Source: Actinomadura oligospora ATCC 43269
GTDB taxonomy: Bacteria; Actinomycetota; Actinomycetes; Streptosporangiales; Streptosporangiaceae
NCBI RefSeq assembly: GCF_000518265.1
Contig: NZ_KI912412.1
Location: 287,180-351,179 of the forward strand
Direction: 5' to 3'
DNA: 64,000 bases
The notes beneath the pieces were generated by a model. The model did no database searches and was not told where the DNA came from. It worked only from the letters and a program-made list of their open reading frames with translations. Shown here in pieces: positions 53,926 through 62,269 of the stretch. Numbering within the stretch: position 1 is the first letter of the stretch; each line of letters starts with the position of its first letter. Position numbers and translations under genes: made by a program.

Positions 53926-54678
53926 GTGTCAGTAAGTACTCGCCGACGCCACTCGCGCCGCAGGTCCGGGGATCGCCGGACCCAGGAGGAGCGCCGCTCC
54001 CGGACGCAGGCGCGCCTGCTCGACGCCACCATGGAGTGCCTGGCCGACCTCGGCTGGTCGGGCACGTCCACGACCGAGGTGGCGCGCCGGGCGGGCGTGT
54101 CCCGGGGCGCCCAGCAGCACCACTACCCGACCAAGATGGTCCTGGTGGCGGCCGCGCTCGAGCACCTCCTGGAACGGCAGCGGCTCGCCTACGAGACCGC
54201 GTTCGCGGTGCTGCCGCCCGAGCGGCGCAACGTGGAGGGCGCGCTCGACCTGCTCTGGGAGGTGTTCCGGGGCCGTCCGGCCCGGGCGCTGCTGGAGCTC
54301 ACGGTCGCCGCGCGCACCGACGACGAGCTGCGCCCGATCTGCCGCGACCTGAACGAGCGCATCCTGCAGGTCATCCTGGAGACGTTCGGACGCCTCTTCC
54401 CGACGACCAACATGCCGGACGACGCCGTACCGACCATGCTGCGCGGCGTGTTCGCGATGTTCGTCGGCCTGTCGGTCCAGCACGCGCTGGACGGCGACGC
54501 CGAGGGCCACCAGAAGGCCGTCCTCGCGCAGGTCAAGAGCATCGCCACCCTGATCATCCCCGCCCCGCCCACCGCGGGCGCCGCCGCCGCTCCGGACGCC
54601 TCCGCCACGGCGGACGCCCCGCCCGACCCCGACTCGGGAAGCACCGTCCCCCTGACCCCCGAGGGAGCACGACCATGA
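53926..54678 (+). CDS. TetR/AcrR family transcriptional regulator
   Basis: A 250-aa repressor. The helix-turn-helix is at residues about 25-75 (RLLDATMECLADLGWSGTSTTEVARRAGVSRGAQQHHYPTKMV, read in parts). The C-terminal ligand domain ends in a Pro/Ala-rich tail of 35 residues. Start GTG at 53926 was chosen because nothing upstream in frame has a ribosome site. Its stop overlaps the ATG of the diiron oxygenase (ATGA), so the two are co-translated. It probably binds the two inverted repeats upstream of its own gene. Confidence 0.85.
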   Translation: MSVSTRRRHSRRRSGDRRTQEERRSRTQARLLDATMECLADLGWSGTSTTEVARRAGVSRGAQQHHYPTKMVLVAAALEHLLERQRLAYETAFAVLPPERRNVEGALDLLWEVFRGRPARALLELTVAARTDDELRPICRDLNERILQVILETFGRLFPTTNMPDDAVPTMLRGVFAMFVGLSVQHALDGDAEGHQKAVLAQVKSIATLIIPAPPTAGAAAAPDASATADAPPDPDSGSTVPLTPEGARP

Positions 54679-55697
54679 CCAAGGCCCCCACCGACCTGGC
54701 CGAGGAAGTCCGCGAGCAGGTCAAGGACCGCAGGTCCTACCTGGGCGTCATCGACCGCCTGAACAGGGCGTCGGTGGACAAGCACTGGGAGGCGTACCGG
54801 GACATCCCCTGGGACGACCCGGACTTCCAGGTCGACCGGAACGACCCCCGGTTCGTGCTGCCGGACTTCGACCGCCTCGGCCGGACGCAGTGGTACCGGT
54901 CGCAGCCGCCGGAGGTCCAGGCGCAGATCGGGCTCTGGCGGGTCGCGACGGCCATGAAGATCGGCCTGCAGTTCGAGAACCTGCTGAAGCGCGGCCTGCT
55001 GAACTTCGCCTACTGGCTCCCGAACGGCCGTCCGGAGTTCCGGTACGTCTACCACGAGACGACCGAGGAATGTCATCACGGGATGATGTTCCAGGAGTTC
55101 GTGAACCGGACGAAGCTCCCGATCAAGGGCATGCCGAAGTCGCTCACGGTCGTCGCGCAGGCGGCCCCCTGGATCCCGCTGATCAGCACCGAGATGTTCT
55201 TCATCTTCGTCCTCGGCGGCGAGGACCCGATCGACTACGTGCAGCGCAAGTCACTCAAGGGCGGGCACATCAAGCACCCGCTCGAAGAGACGATCATGCG
55301 GATCCACATCGCCGAGGAGGCCCGGCACATCTCGTTCGCCCGGCACTACCTCAAGCACCGGATCCCGTCGATGCCGAAGGCGCGCCGCCGCGTCCTCGGT
55401 GTCGCGACCCCGATCGTGCTGGGCGTGATGGCGCGGATCATGCTGTCCCCGCCCGGCCCGATGGTGCGGCACTTCGACATCCCGAAGGACGTCGTCCGCG
55501 AGGCGTACCGGAGCCCGGTCGCGAAGGCGGAGATCGCCAACTCGGTCGGCAAGATCCGCGACCTGATGGCCGAGCTGGACGTCGTCACCCCGGTGAACAA
55601 GCTGATCTGGAAGGCGTTCGGCATCTGGGACGAGCCGGGACACCGCCGTCCGCTCCCGGACGAGAAGCCGTCCGGCCGCACCGCCAAGGCGTCCTGA
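54675..55697 (+). CDS. AurF-like diiron oxygenase
   Basis: A 340-aa protein of the AurF (p-aminobenzoate N-oxygenase) superfamily of non-heme diiron enzymes. Iron ligand motifs are seen in TTEECHHGMMFQEF (Glu-x-x-His, about residue 131), HIAEEARHISFARHYL (Glu-x-x-His, about residue 214), plus an N-terminal Glu/His region. AurF enzymes oxidise amines or other substrates; in actinomycetes many such copies act in catabolism or lipid modification. GGGAGC precedes ATG. It is in one operon with TetR, followed by an SDR gene 203 bp downstream with the same promoter motif. Confidence 0.85.
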   Translation: MTKAPTDLAEEVREQVKDRRSYLGVIDRLNRASVDKHWEAYRDIPWDDPDFQVDRNDPRFVLPDFDRLGRTQWYRSQPPEVQAQIGLWRVATAMKIGLQFENLLKRGLLNFAYWLPNGRPEFRYVYHETTEECHHGMMFQEFVNRTKLPIKGMPKSLTVVAQAAPWIPLISTEMFFIFVLGGEDPIDYVQRKSLKGGHIKHPLEETIMRIHIAEEARHISFARHYLKHRIPSMPKARRRVLGVATPIVLGVMARIMLSPPGPMVRHFDIPKDVVREAYRSPVAKAEIANSVGKIRDLMAELDVVTPVNKLIWKAFGIWDEPGHRRPLPDEKPSGRTAKAS

Positions 55698-55784
55698 CCC
55701 GGACCCCGGCCTCCCCCGCCGGACGGTCATGCCGGGGCCGCGCGCGGCGGTCCGCGGCGGCTGGCTAGACTGCCCGGACACACT

Positions 55785-55804
55785 ATTGAACCATCCATCC
55801 AATT
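55785..55804 (+). promoter_or_regulatory. Shared operator motif, copy 2 (ATTGAAC-N7-CCAATT)
   Basis: Second exact copy of the bipartite motif, about 100 bp upstream of the SDR gene. The arms and 7-bp spacing equal those of 53845-53864. Confidence 0.6.
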
Positions 55805-55900
55805 AGCCACCGCGGGACCGGCCGCACTCCCCCTCAGGCCGGTCCCGCGGCCCGCGCACCCCCGGCCCCCGAGCCCCAGACATCGAGCGGAGCAGCGACG

Positions 55901-56725
55901 ATGAGCATTGCGATCGTGACCGGCGGCGCGTCCGGCATCGGACGGGCGATCGCCACCGCCCTGGTGGCCCGCGGCGACACCGTCGTGGTCACCGACATCA
56001 ACACCGAGGGCGCCGAGCACGTCGCCGGACGGCTGAACACCCTCGGCCGGGGCAAGGCCACGGCCGCCCGCCTCGACGTCACCGACGCCGCCGCCGTCAC
56101 CGAGCTCTACCAGGGCGTCAGGGCCGAGCACGGCAGGCTCGACCTGGTCTTCAACAACGCGGGCATCGCCATCGGCGGCCTCGCCGAGGAGCTGACCCTC
56201 GACCACTGGAACCGGGCGATCGACATCAACCTCAAGGGCGTCGTGCACGGCGTCCACGCGGCCTACCCGATCATGCTCGAGCAGGGCTCCGGCCACATCG
56301 TCAACACCGCCTCGCTCGCCGGACTCGTCCCGATGCCCATCGGCATCCCCTACACCGCGACCAAGCACGCCGTCGTCGGCCTCTCCCTCGGCCTGCGCGC
56401 CGAGGCCGCCACCCGCGGCGTCAGGGTCAGCGTCGTCTGCCCGTCCTTCGTCGACACCCCGCTGCTCACCAACGTCAACCCCGACCTCCCCGCGACGCCC
56501 ATGTCCGGTGACGCCAAGGCCGATATCCAGAAGGCGTCCCCCCGCCTCTACACCGCCGAGAAGCTGGCCCGCGACATCATCCGCGGCGTCCAGCGGAACC
56601 AGGCCCTCATCGTCGCCCCCGCGTCCGGCCGGGCCGCCTGGCGCGGCGCCCGCCTCAACCCCGCCGCCGCCGTCCGCGTCGCCCAGATCGCCGTCAGCCG
56701 CGTCCGCGCCGACCGAAAGCACTAA
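55901..56725 (+). CDS. SDR family oxidoreductase
   Basis: A 274-aa short-chain dehydrogenase. TGGASGIG is at residues 7-14, NNAG at LVFNNAGIAIGG, Ser in VNTASLAGLVP and Tyr-x-x-x-Lys in YTATKHAVVG near residue 151. The C-terminal ARDIIRGVQRNQALIVAP resembles the lipid/sterol-type SDRs of actinomycetes. It lies downstream of the AurF-like gene but has its own promoter motif, so it probably belongs to the same regulon and acts on the same substrate. Confidence 0.9.
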   Translation: MSIAIVTGGASGIGRAIATALVARGDTVVVTDINTEGAEHVAGRLNTLGRGKATAARLDVTDAAAVTELYQGVRAEHGRLDLVFNNAGIAIGGLAEELTLDHWNRAIDINLKGVVHGVHAAYPIMLEQGSGHIVNTASLAGLVPMPIGIPYTATKHAVVGLSLGLRAEAATRGVRVSVVCPSFVDTPLLTNVNPDLPATPMSGDAKADIQKASPRLYTAEKLARDIIRGVQRNQALIVAPASGRAAWRGARLNPAAAVRVAQIAVSRVRADRKH

Positions 56726-56910
56726 TCCGTCCCCGACGGACGCTCCTGCCCAACCCCCGCGCACACGGGCACGCCCCGCAGCCGGTCACGAGGACTGGAT
56801 CTGCTCCCCGAACCGCCGCGCGCACACGCTGCTCGTGCGCACGGGGGGGGTTAGGTAGACCTTGCAGCCGCAGCGGGCCCGGGTATCACGCACCGCTCGT
56901 GCGCGCGGGG

Positions 56911-59226
56911 TCAGCTTTCAGGCATGTCGGGGGCCAGCGCGTAGGCGACGGCCGCCTCCTGGTCGAGGACGGCCCCGGCGTCACGTTCGCGTTCGTAGGC
57001 GACGTCGCCGAGCCGGGCGCGGGCGGCGCGTTCGGCCTCGTCATGGATGTCGCCGAGCGCAAGGATGGACAAGCCGGGTGTGGTAGCGGTGTGCAGCACC
57101 GCCGCGGCGACGCCGTGCAGACGGGCCGCGCGGACCGGCCCACCGAGCGCGACGGCCGCCGCCGCGAGCACCTCCAGTTGCAGCGCCGCGCCCATCGTGT
57201 CCTGGAACTCCAGCTTGACCGCGAGCGCGGCGCGCGCCCGTCCGGACGCCTCCTCCGGACGGTCCCGCCGGAGCTCCACCCGCGCCAGGATCCAGTCCAG
57301 GTGCGACCACCACCACAGGTCACCGTGCCCCGCGCACAGCTCCACCGCCCGGACGAGCAGGTCGGCGGCCCGGTCGAGCTCACCGCAGCGGTCGAGCAGC
57401 AACCCGATCACACCGAGCGCGAGCAGCGGATCCAGATCGTCCGGACGCCCCGCCCGCGCCGCGAGGACATCGTCCAGCGCACCACTCAGAACAAGCGCCG
57501 CCTCCCGAGCCACATCCCGCGAACCCCTCTTCCCTCCATCCCCCGCACCACGCCCTTCCCCTCCCGCAACATCCCCACAACACACCCCCTCCGCGCCACC
57601 CGCACCGCGTACATCGCCCGCGCCGCATGCCTCATCTGCGTCGTCCGCACCGCGCGCGTCATCTGGCGCGGGGCGTGGCGCGACCAGCGAGGACGGCAGG
57701 TTTCCGCCCGTCCCGACCGAGACGCAGGCGATCACCCGGGCCCGCAGCGCCAGCAGGTGGTCGCCGTGGTCGAGGGCCTCCACGCGCGCGGCCTCGGCGG
57801 TCTCGGACGCGACCTCGACGTCCGCGCGGGCGAACGCGACCCAGGCCAGGTGGCAACGGGCGCGAGCACGTTCCGGACCGGGCGGCGGCTCGTCCGCGAG
57901 GAGACGTTCCAGGTGATACCGCCCCTCACGCGTCAACCCGCGGACGATCCAGAGCGGCCACAGCGCGGCGGCGAGCTCCAGCGCCGCCCGCCGATCCGCC
58001 TCCCCGACCCCCTCGAACGCGAGCGCCGCACGAAAGTTCCCCAGGTCAGCGAGCAGCCCCCGATACAGGACGAACTGGTGCGCACCGAACCAGTCGCGGT
58101 CGATCCGTCGCGCGACCTCCAGGAAGTGGTCGCGGTGACGGCGCCGCATCCGCTGCTCCTCGCCGAGCAGCCGCAGCCAGCCGAGTCCGTACTCCCGGAC
58201 GGTGTCCAGCAGCCGGTACCGCATCCCGTCGTCGTGATCGCCCAGGTACAGGATGGACTTGTCCACCAGCCCCGCGAGCAGCCCGGACACGTCACGCGCG
58301 GGTAGCCGCTCGTCCGCGCACACCGCGCGCACGGCGTCGGCGTCGAATCCGCCCTCGAAGACCGAGAGACGCGCCCACAGCAGCCGTTCGGTCGGGGTGC
58401 ACAGCTCGTGGCTCCACCCGATCGCGGTGCGCAGCGTCTGATGACGGGGCAGACCAGGACGTGCCGCACCGAGCACCGCGAACCGGTCACGCAGCCGTCC
58501 GAGGACCTCGTCCAGGGGCATCTCCCGCATGCGGACGGCGGCGAGTTCGATCGCGAACGGGATCCCGTCCAGCCTCCGGCACAGCCGCGCCACCTGCCGC
58601 GCGTTCCCGGCGGTCAGCGTGAACCCGGGCGCGGCCTCTGCGGCCCGCATCGCGAACAGCCGGACCGACTCGATCTCCGCGAGTCTGCGCAGGTCAGCGG
58701 GATGGAACGGCATGCGTTCACAGTCCGCCTCGGGCGGCACCGGCAGCGGCCGGACGACCAGCCGGTACTCGCTGGGCAACGCGAGCGCCTGCCGCGCCGT
58801 CGCGATGAACCGGACGGCGGGCGCGCCCTCCCGCAGCGTCCCGATCAGGTCACCGACCGCCTCGCGCAGATGCTCACACCCGTCGAGCACCAGCAGCGCC
58901 TTCCGCCCGGCGAGGAAGTCGAGCAGGACGTCCGCCTGCGAACGCCCGGGCTGGTCGACGACGCCCATGGCCGCCGTCACCCCATGCGCCAGGAGCGCCG
59001 GATGCCTGATCTCGTCGATCCGGACGAACCACGTGCCGTCCGGGAACGACACCCGCAGTTCCTGCGCCGCCCGCAGCGCCAGCCGCGTCTTCCCCACGCC
59101 GCCGACCCCGGTGAGCGTCACCGCCCGTCCGTGCCCGATCTGTTCCCTCACGGTGGCGAGCTCCCGCACCCGGTCCACCAACCCGACCCGCACCAGCGAC
59201 GACCGGTCATCCTGGAACACCGTCAC
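56911..59226 (-). CDS. NB-ARC/TPR ATPase (LuxR/AfsR-like, without HTH)
   Basis: A 771-aa STAND-family ATPase. Walker A is LTGVGGVGKTRLALRA near residue 42, Walker B LLVLDGCEHL near residue 108, sensor FIATARQAL and NB-ARC helical LDGIPFAIELAA. The TPR-like C-terminal half is Ala/Leu/Arg-rich helices. Large regulators of this type normally carry a DNA-binding domain at one end; here neither end has one. A low-complexity insert of about 55 residues (Gly/Ala/Asp-rich, around residue 540-600) interrupts the TPR region. It could be an anti-activator or a degraded regulator. Confidence 0.85.
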   Translation of the reverse strand: MTVFQDDRSSLVRVGLVDRVRELATVREQIGHGRAVTLTGVGGVGKTRLALRAAQELRVSFPDGTWFVRIDEIRHPALLAHGVTAAMGVVDQPGRSQADVLLDFLAGRKALLVLDGCEHLREAVGDLIGTLREGAPAVRFIATARQALALPSEYRLVVRPLPVPPEADCERMPFHPADLRRLAEIESVRLFAMRAAEAAPGFTLTAGNARQVARLCRRLDGIPFAIELAAVRMREMPLDEVLGRLRDRFAVLGAARPGLPRHQTLRTAIGWSHELCTPTERLLWARLSVFEGGFDADAVRAVCADERLPARDVSGLLAGLVDKSILYLGDHDDGMRYRLLDTVREYGLGWLRLLGEEQRMRRRHRDHFLEVARRIDRDWFGAHQFVLYRGLLADLGNFRAALAFEGVGEADRRAALELAAALWPLWIVRGLTREGRYHLERLLADEPPPGPERARARCHLAWVAFARADVEVASETAEAARVEALDHGDHLLALRARVIACVSVGTGGNLPSSLVAPRPAPDDARGADDADEACGAGDVRGAGGAEGVCCGDVAGGEGRGAGDGGKRGSRDVAREAALVLSGALDDVLAARAGRPDDLDPLLALGVIGLLLDRCGELDRAADLLVRAVELCAGHGDLWWWSHLDWILARVELRRDRPEEASGRARAALAVKLEFQDTMGAALQLEVLAAAAVALGGPVRAARLHGVAAAVLHTATTPGLSILALGDIHDEAERAARARLGDVAYERERDAGAVLDQEAAVAYALAPDMPES

Positions 59227-59587
59227 CTCCCACGACGCGACCCCGCCAACGAACCCCCCACCCGTTATCCCCCGGTTCCCCTCCGAAACGCGGCCCCAAC
59301 AGCCCTACAAGCCGCCCCTCGGCTACCCGATCTCCCACCGCGCCCTGCACAACCCCGCACATCCGCGGAGGCCACCATCCCGAACCGCCAAGCACCGCCA
59401 CGAACGAGACCGCCTCAACGCGTCGCGCCATCCGAGAAACACCCTGCCGCAGCCCACCCCGCACGAGGCCGCCCCAACGGGTCGCGCTTTCCGGGAGACA
59501 CCCCGCCGCAATACCGCGCACCAAGCCGTCCGCCCCGCCGCACGTTTCACCTGGCCACCAGGGACGGCGCGGACGTGATGCAGGGGA
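59227..59587. other. Intergenic region with 48-bp imperfect direct repeat
   Basis: No gene is supported. ACGAG-type segments of 48 bp at 59404-59451 and 59463-59510 are about 80% identical, 59 bp apart. Open frames on either strand are low complexity. Confidence 0.45.
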
Positions 59588-60754
59588 TCAGCAGCCGTCC
59601 ACAGGTTCATGGGTCAGGTCGCCTGTCCTGTGGTGGGCGGGTAGCGGTCGGGCCGAATCGTCACCGCCACCCGGTAGCGGCGGCGGGACGGGGTCGATGT
59701 CGAGGGCGAGCAGCGCGGCGTCGTCCTGGAGACGGCCGCCCACGTGCGCTTGTAGGTCCGCCTCCAGCGCGTCCAGCAGGACGTCCGGATCAGGGTGGAC
59801 GAGCACGGCGGCGCGTTCCGCGAGCGGGTAGAAACGGCCTGCGGCATCGCGGGATTCGGTCACACCGTCCGTGTAGAGCAGCAGATGCCCCCCACGGGAC
59901 GGCAGCGGAAGCGGACCTGATGGGCAGGCGTCGCCCGCCAGCGCGATCAGACCGAGCGGCGGCGCGGGCGGCAGCGCGTCCACGAACGTCGAGGCCCCGT
60001 CGAGGGACAGGAGCAGCGGCGGCGGATGCCCGCAGTTGACCAGTTCCGCCGTTTCGCCGTCCTCCGGAATCTGGACGAGCAGGGCGGTGACGAAGTCCTC
60101 CGCGCCGCTGCGGCGGGCGAGGAACCCGTCGAGCCGCAGCGCCACGCCGGTGAGCGTCGGCTCGTTGTGCGCCAGTTCTCGGAACGCGCCGAGCACGTCG
60201 GCGGCCTGCTCGACCGCGGCCAGGCCCTTGCCGCGCACATCACCGATGATGATCCGGACGCCGTGCGCCGTCTCCATCACCGCGTACAGGTCGCCGCCGA
60301 GGCCCGCCTCCGCCGCGTCCGCGAGGTAGCGGACGCGAGTGCGCACCCCGCCGGTCCGGTACGGCGCGGGACGCAGCACCGCCCGGCGCATGGTGTCGGT
60401 GATCGCGCGCAGGTCGGCCTGCGCGTGGTCGCTGCGCTCGCGGCGGCGGGTCGCGACCGCCATCATCACGGTCGTGCCGAGCACGCCGCCGATCACCGCG
60501 GCGAAGCGCCGCAGGTCATCGGAGATCATCGACGTCTCGACGACGCCGAGGGTCGCGAGCGTGGCCGCGCCGGTCACGGCGACGTACCGTGCCGAGGACG
60601 GCCGCAGCCCGGCCAGCACCGGCACGGCGATGAGCAGGCCGATCAGGGAGCCGCCGTCCTGCAGGCACAGGTCGGCCGTCGCGACGACCAGCAACGCGGC
60701 GAGCGGAAGGCACGCGGCGGGATCGACATGGAGGGAGTGACGAATCCAGGCCAT
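59588..60754 (-). CDS. SpoIIE/RsbU-type PP2C phosphatase
   Basis: A 388-aa membrane-anchored serine phosphatase. The N-terminal third has several hydrophobic segments (LPLAALLVVATADL, LIGLLIAVPVLAGL, FAAVIGGVLGTTVMMAVA). The PP2C/SpoIIE domain (about 120-370) has the metal Asp motifs GGDLYAV and IGDVRGKGLAAVE, then VNCGHPPPLLL and LLLYTDGVTESRD. Such enzymes dephosphorylate anti-anti-sigma factors, activating sigma factors. No sensor domain beyond the membrane helices is visible. Confidence 0.92.
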   Translation of the reverse strand: MAWIRHSLHVDPAACLPLAALLVVATADLCLQDGGSLIGLLIAVPVLAGLRPSSARYVAVTGAATLATLGVVETSMISDDLRRFAAVIGGVLGTTVMMAVATRRRERSDHAQADLRAITDTMRRAVLRPAPYRTGGVRTRVRYLADAAEAGLGGDLYAVMETAHGVRIIIGDVRGKGLAAVEQAADVLGAFRELAHNEPTLTGVALRLDGFLARRSGAEDFVTALLVQIPEDGETAELVNCGHPPPLLLSLDGASTFVDALPPAPPLGLIALAGDACPSGPLPLPSRGGHLLLYTDGVTESRDAAGRFYPLAERAAVLVHPDPDVLLDALEADLQAHVGGRLQDDAALLALDIDPVPPPLPGGGDDSARPLPAHHRTGDLTHEPVDGC

Positions 60755-61508
60755 GGGGAGGGACGCCGTTCGTCGTGGACGTCATCCGCGAGCCAAACGG
60801 TGCTCACGAACCGCTGTCAGTCGCCGATTGTAGCCCGACGAACACGAACCGGATCCTTTTCGCGGAAACGAAGGCAGATCACTAGGCAGCCGCCCCCACC
60901 AACACACCGCCCGCCAACCACCCCCACAACGCACCACCACACCCCAGGCACCCCAAGAGCACCGTGCACCTCAGCCCCCTGCACACCTCAGGCCCCCCTG
61001 CACACCTCAGCCCACCTCAGCGCACCGCGCACCCCAGGCCCACCGGGCACCGCAGCCCTCCGCTCACCGCAGGACGCTCACCACAGGACGCACGCCGCAG
61101 GCCGTTGCAGCCGCTGCACACGCCCCACGCCCCACGCCCCACGCCCCACGCCCCACGCCCCACGCCCCACGCCCCACGCCACCACCGCATACCTCTCGCT
61201 ACTGCCACCCCGCGCCACTCGCGCCACCGCACAGCTCAGGTCTCCAGATACCTCGGCTCTCCGCACAGCCAGGTCTCCACGTCTCCGGTCGCCGCGCGCC
61301 TCAGGCCAACGGTCATCGGGAGACACGCCCAAGCCGAGCTCGACCTTGCCTGTTGGCACGCCCAGGCCGAGCTCGGGCGTACCTACAGGCAAGGCCCCAT
61401 CCCGCAAGCGGGAGCCTGCGGAACGGGGCCGGTCAACGGATGCGCGCAAGGAAATACGGACAAGTGAGCCAGCGGCCGAACCAGGGCCGTTCTCAGCGAG
61501 ATGGTCGG
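60755..61508. repeat. Non-coding repeat region with heptamer array
   Basis: About 750 bp without a credible gene. It contains a 17-bp direct repeat CCCCCTGCACACCTCAG (60975-60991 and 60994-61010), degenerate CACC/CTCAG words and the ACGCCCC array at 61120-61175. The composition resembles the region at 41.1-42.3 kb. Confidence 0.6.
61120..61175. repeat. Heptamer tandem array 2 (8 units)
   Basis: Eight perfect ACGCCCC units (56 bp) plus a partial unit, equal in unit and in length to the array at 41384-41439. Confidence 0.92.
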
Positions 61509-62198
61509 TCAGGTCGGCCAGGGACGCCCCTTGCGAAGCACGTCGTATCCGACGAACGTGAACATCTGGACGCCGCGCCGCAGGGGCTGGGGAGCCCCGG
61601 CGAAGCGGTGCACGCCGACGCCGTAGGAGCGCTCCTCCGGCGGTGAGACCCAGCGTTCCTCGAAGTCGTGTTCGGCGAACCACTTCCTGATCTGCGGGGT
61701 GACGTCCGGCGGCTGGCGGTTGCGGGTCCAGACGACGAACGCGCCGGGGGCGCACAGCTGCGGCAGCAGGCCGATGGTGCGCTCGATGTCGACGTCGGCG
61801 ATGTTGCCGAACACGCCGCACACCAGCACCACGTTCGCCGGGACGGCCCCCGCGTAGGCGTCGGTACAGGACGCGTCGCCCACGACCGCCGACACCCGCT
61901 TGAGCCCGGCGTCGCGGGCCGCCGCCCCGGCCTGGCGGACGTTGGCCGGATCCAGCTCGACCAGCCGTCCGGCCAGGTCGTCGCGACGCGGATGGTCACG
62001 CAGGGCGCCGATCAGATCGCGGCCCTGGCCCGCGCATAAGCTGACCGCCCTGATCCGTCCCGGCGGCGCGGCGTCCACGGCCTCGCGAAGGCGCTGCTGG
62101 ACGGTCCACAGCCGCCGCGACAGCGCCGACGCGGGCTCGTCGTAAGCGTCATGCCAGGCCGCCCAGTCACGCCCGACCGGCTGATTGCATTGCTCCAT
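61509..62198 (-). CDS. Class I SAM-dependent methyltransferase
   Basis: A 229-aa methyltransferase. The SAM site is RAVSLCAGQGRDLIGAL, followed by AGRLVELDPANV and a VVGDASCTDAY acidic motif. Substrate unknown. A -10-like TACATT lies 7 bp before the ATG, so the mRNA is probably leaderless. A perfect 9-bp inverted repeat spans the ATG. It lies just downstream of ctaD on the same strand. Confidence 0.82.
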   Translation of the reverse strand: MEQCNQPVGRDWAAWHDAYDEPASALSRRLWTVQQRLREAVDAAPPGRIRAVSLCAGQGRDLIGALRDHPRRDDLAGRLVELDPANVRQAGAAARDAGLKRVSAVVGDASCTDAYAGAVPANVVLVCGVFGNIADVDIERTIGLLPQLCAPGAFVVWTRNRQPPDVTPQIRKWFAEHDFEERWVSPPEERSYGVGVHRFAGAPQPLRRGVQMFTFVGYDVLRKGRPWPT

Positions 62199-62209
62199 GG
62201 GGAGCAATG
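62188..62209 (-). promoter_or_regulatory. Inverted repeat over the methyltransferase start codon
   Basis: CATTGCTCC-ATGG-GGAGCAATG, arms 62188-62196 and 62201-62209. The ATG of the gene lies at the arm/loop junction and the -10-like TACATT overlaps the outer arm. Confidence 0.55.
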
Positions 62210-62269
62210 TAGACGGAGCGTGATCTGAGGAACGCGGAACGGAGCCGGGTGGCCGGTCCCGGACTTCCG

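Noticed and set aside
59207..59524. 105-aa minus-strand frame before the STAND ATPase
   Set aside because: No ribosome site, Gly/Arg/Trp-rich composition and overlap with an imperfect repeat.
61120..61175. Possible telomere or CRISPR-like repeat
   Set aside because: Short heptamer array with no spacers and no terminus-like context.
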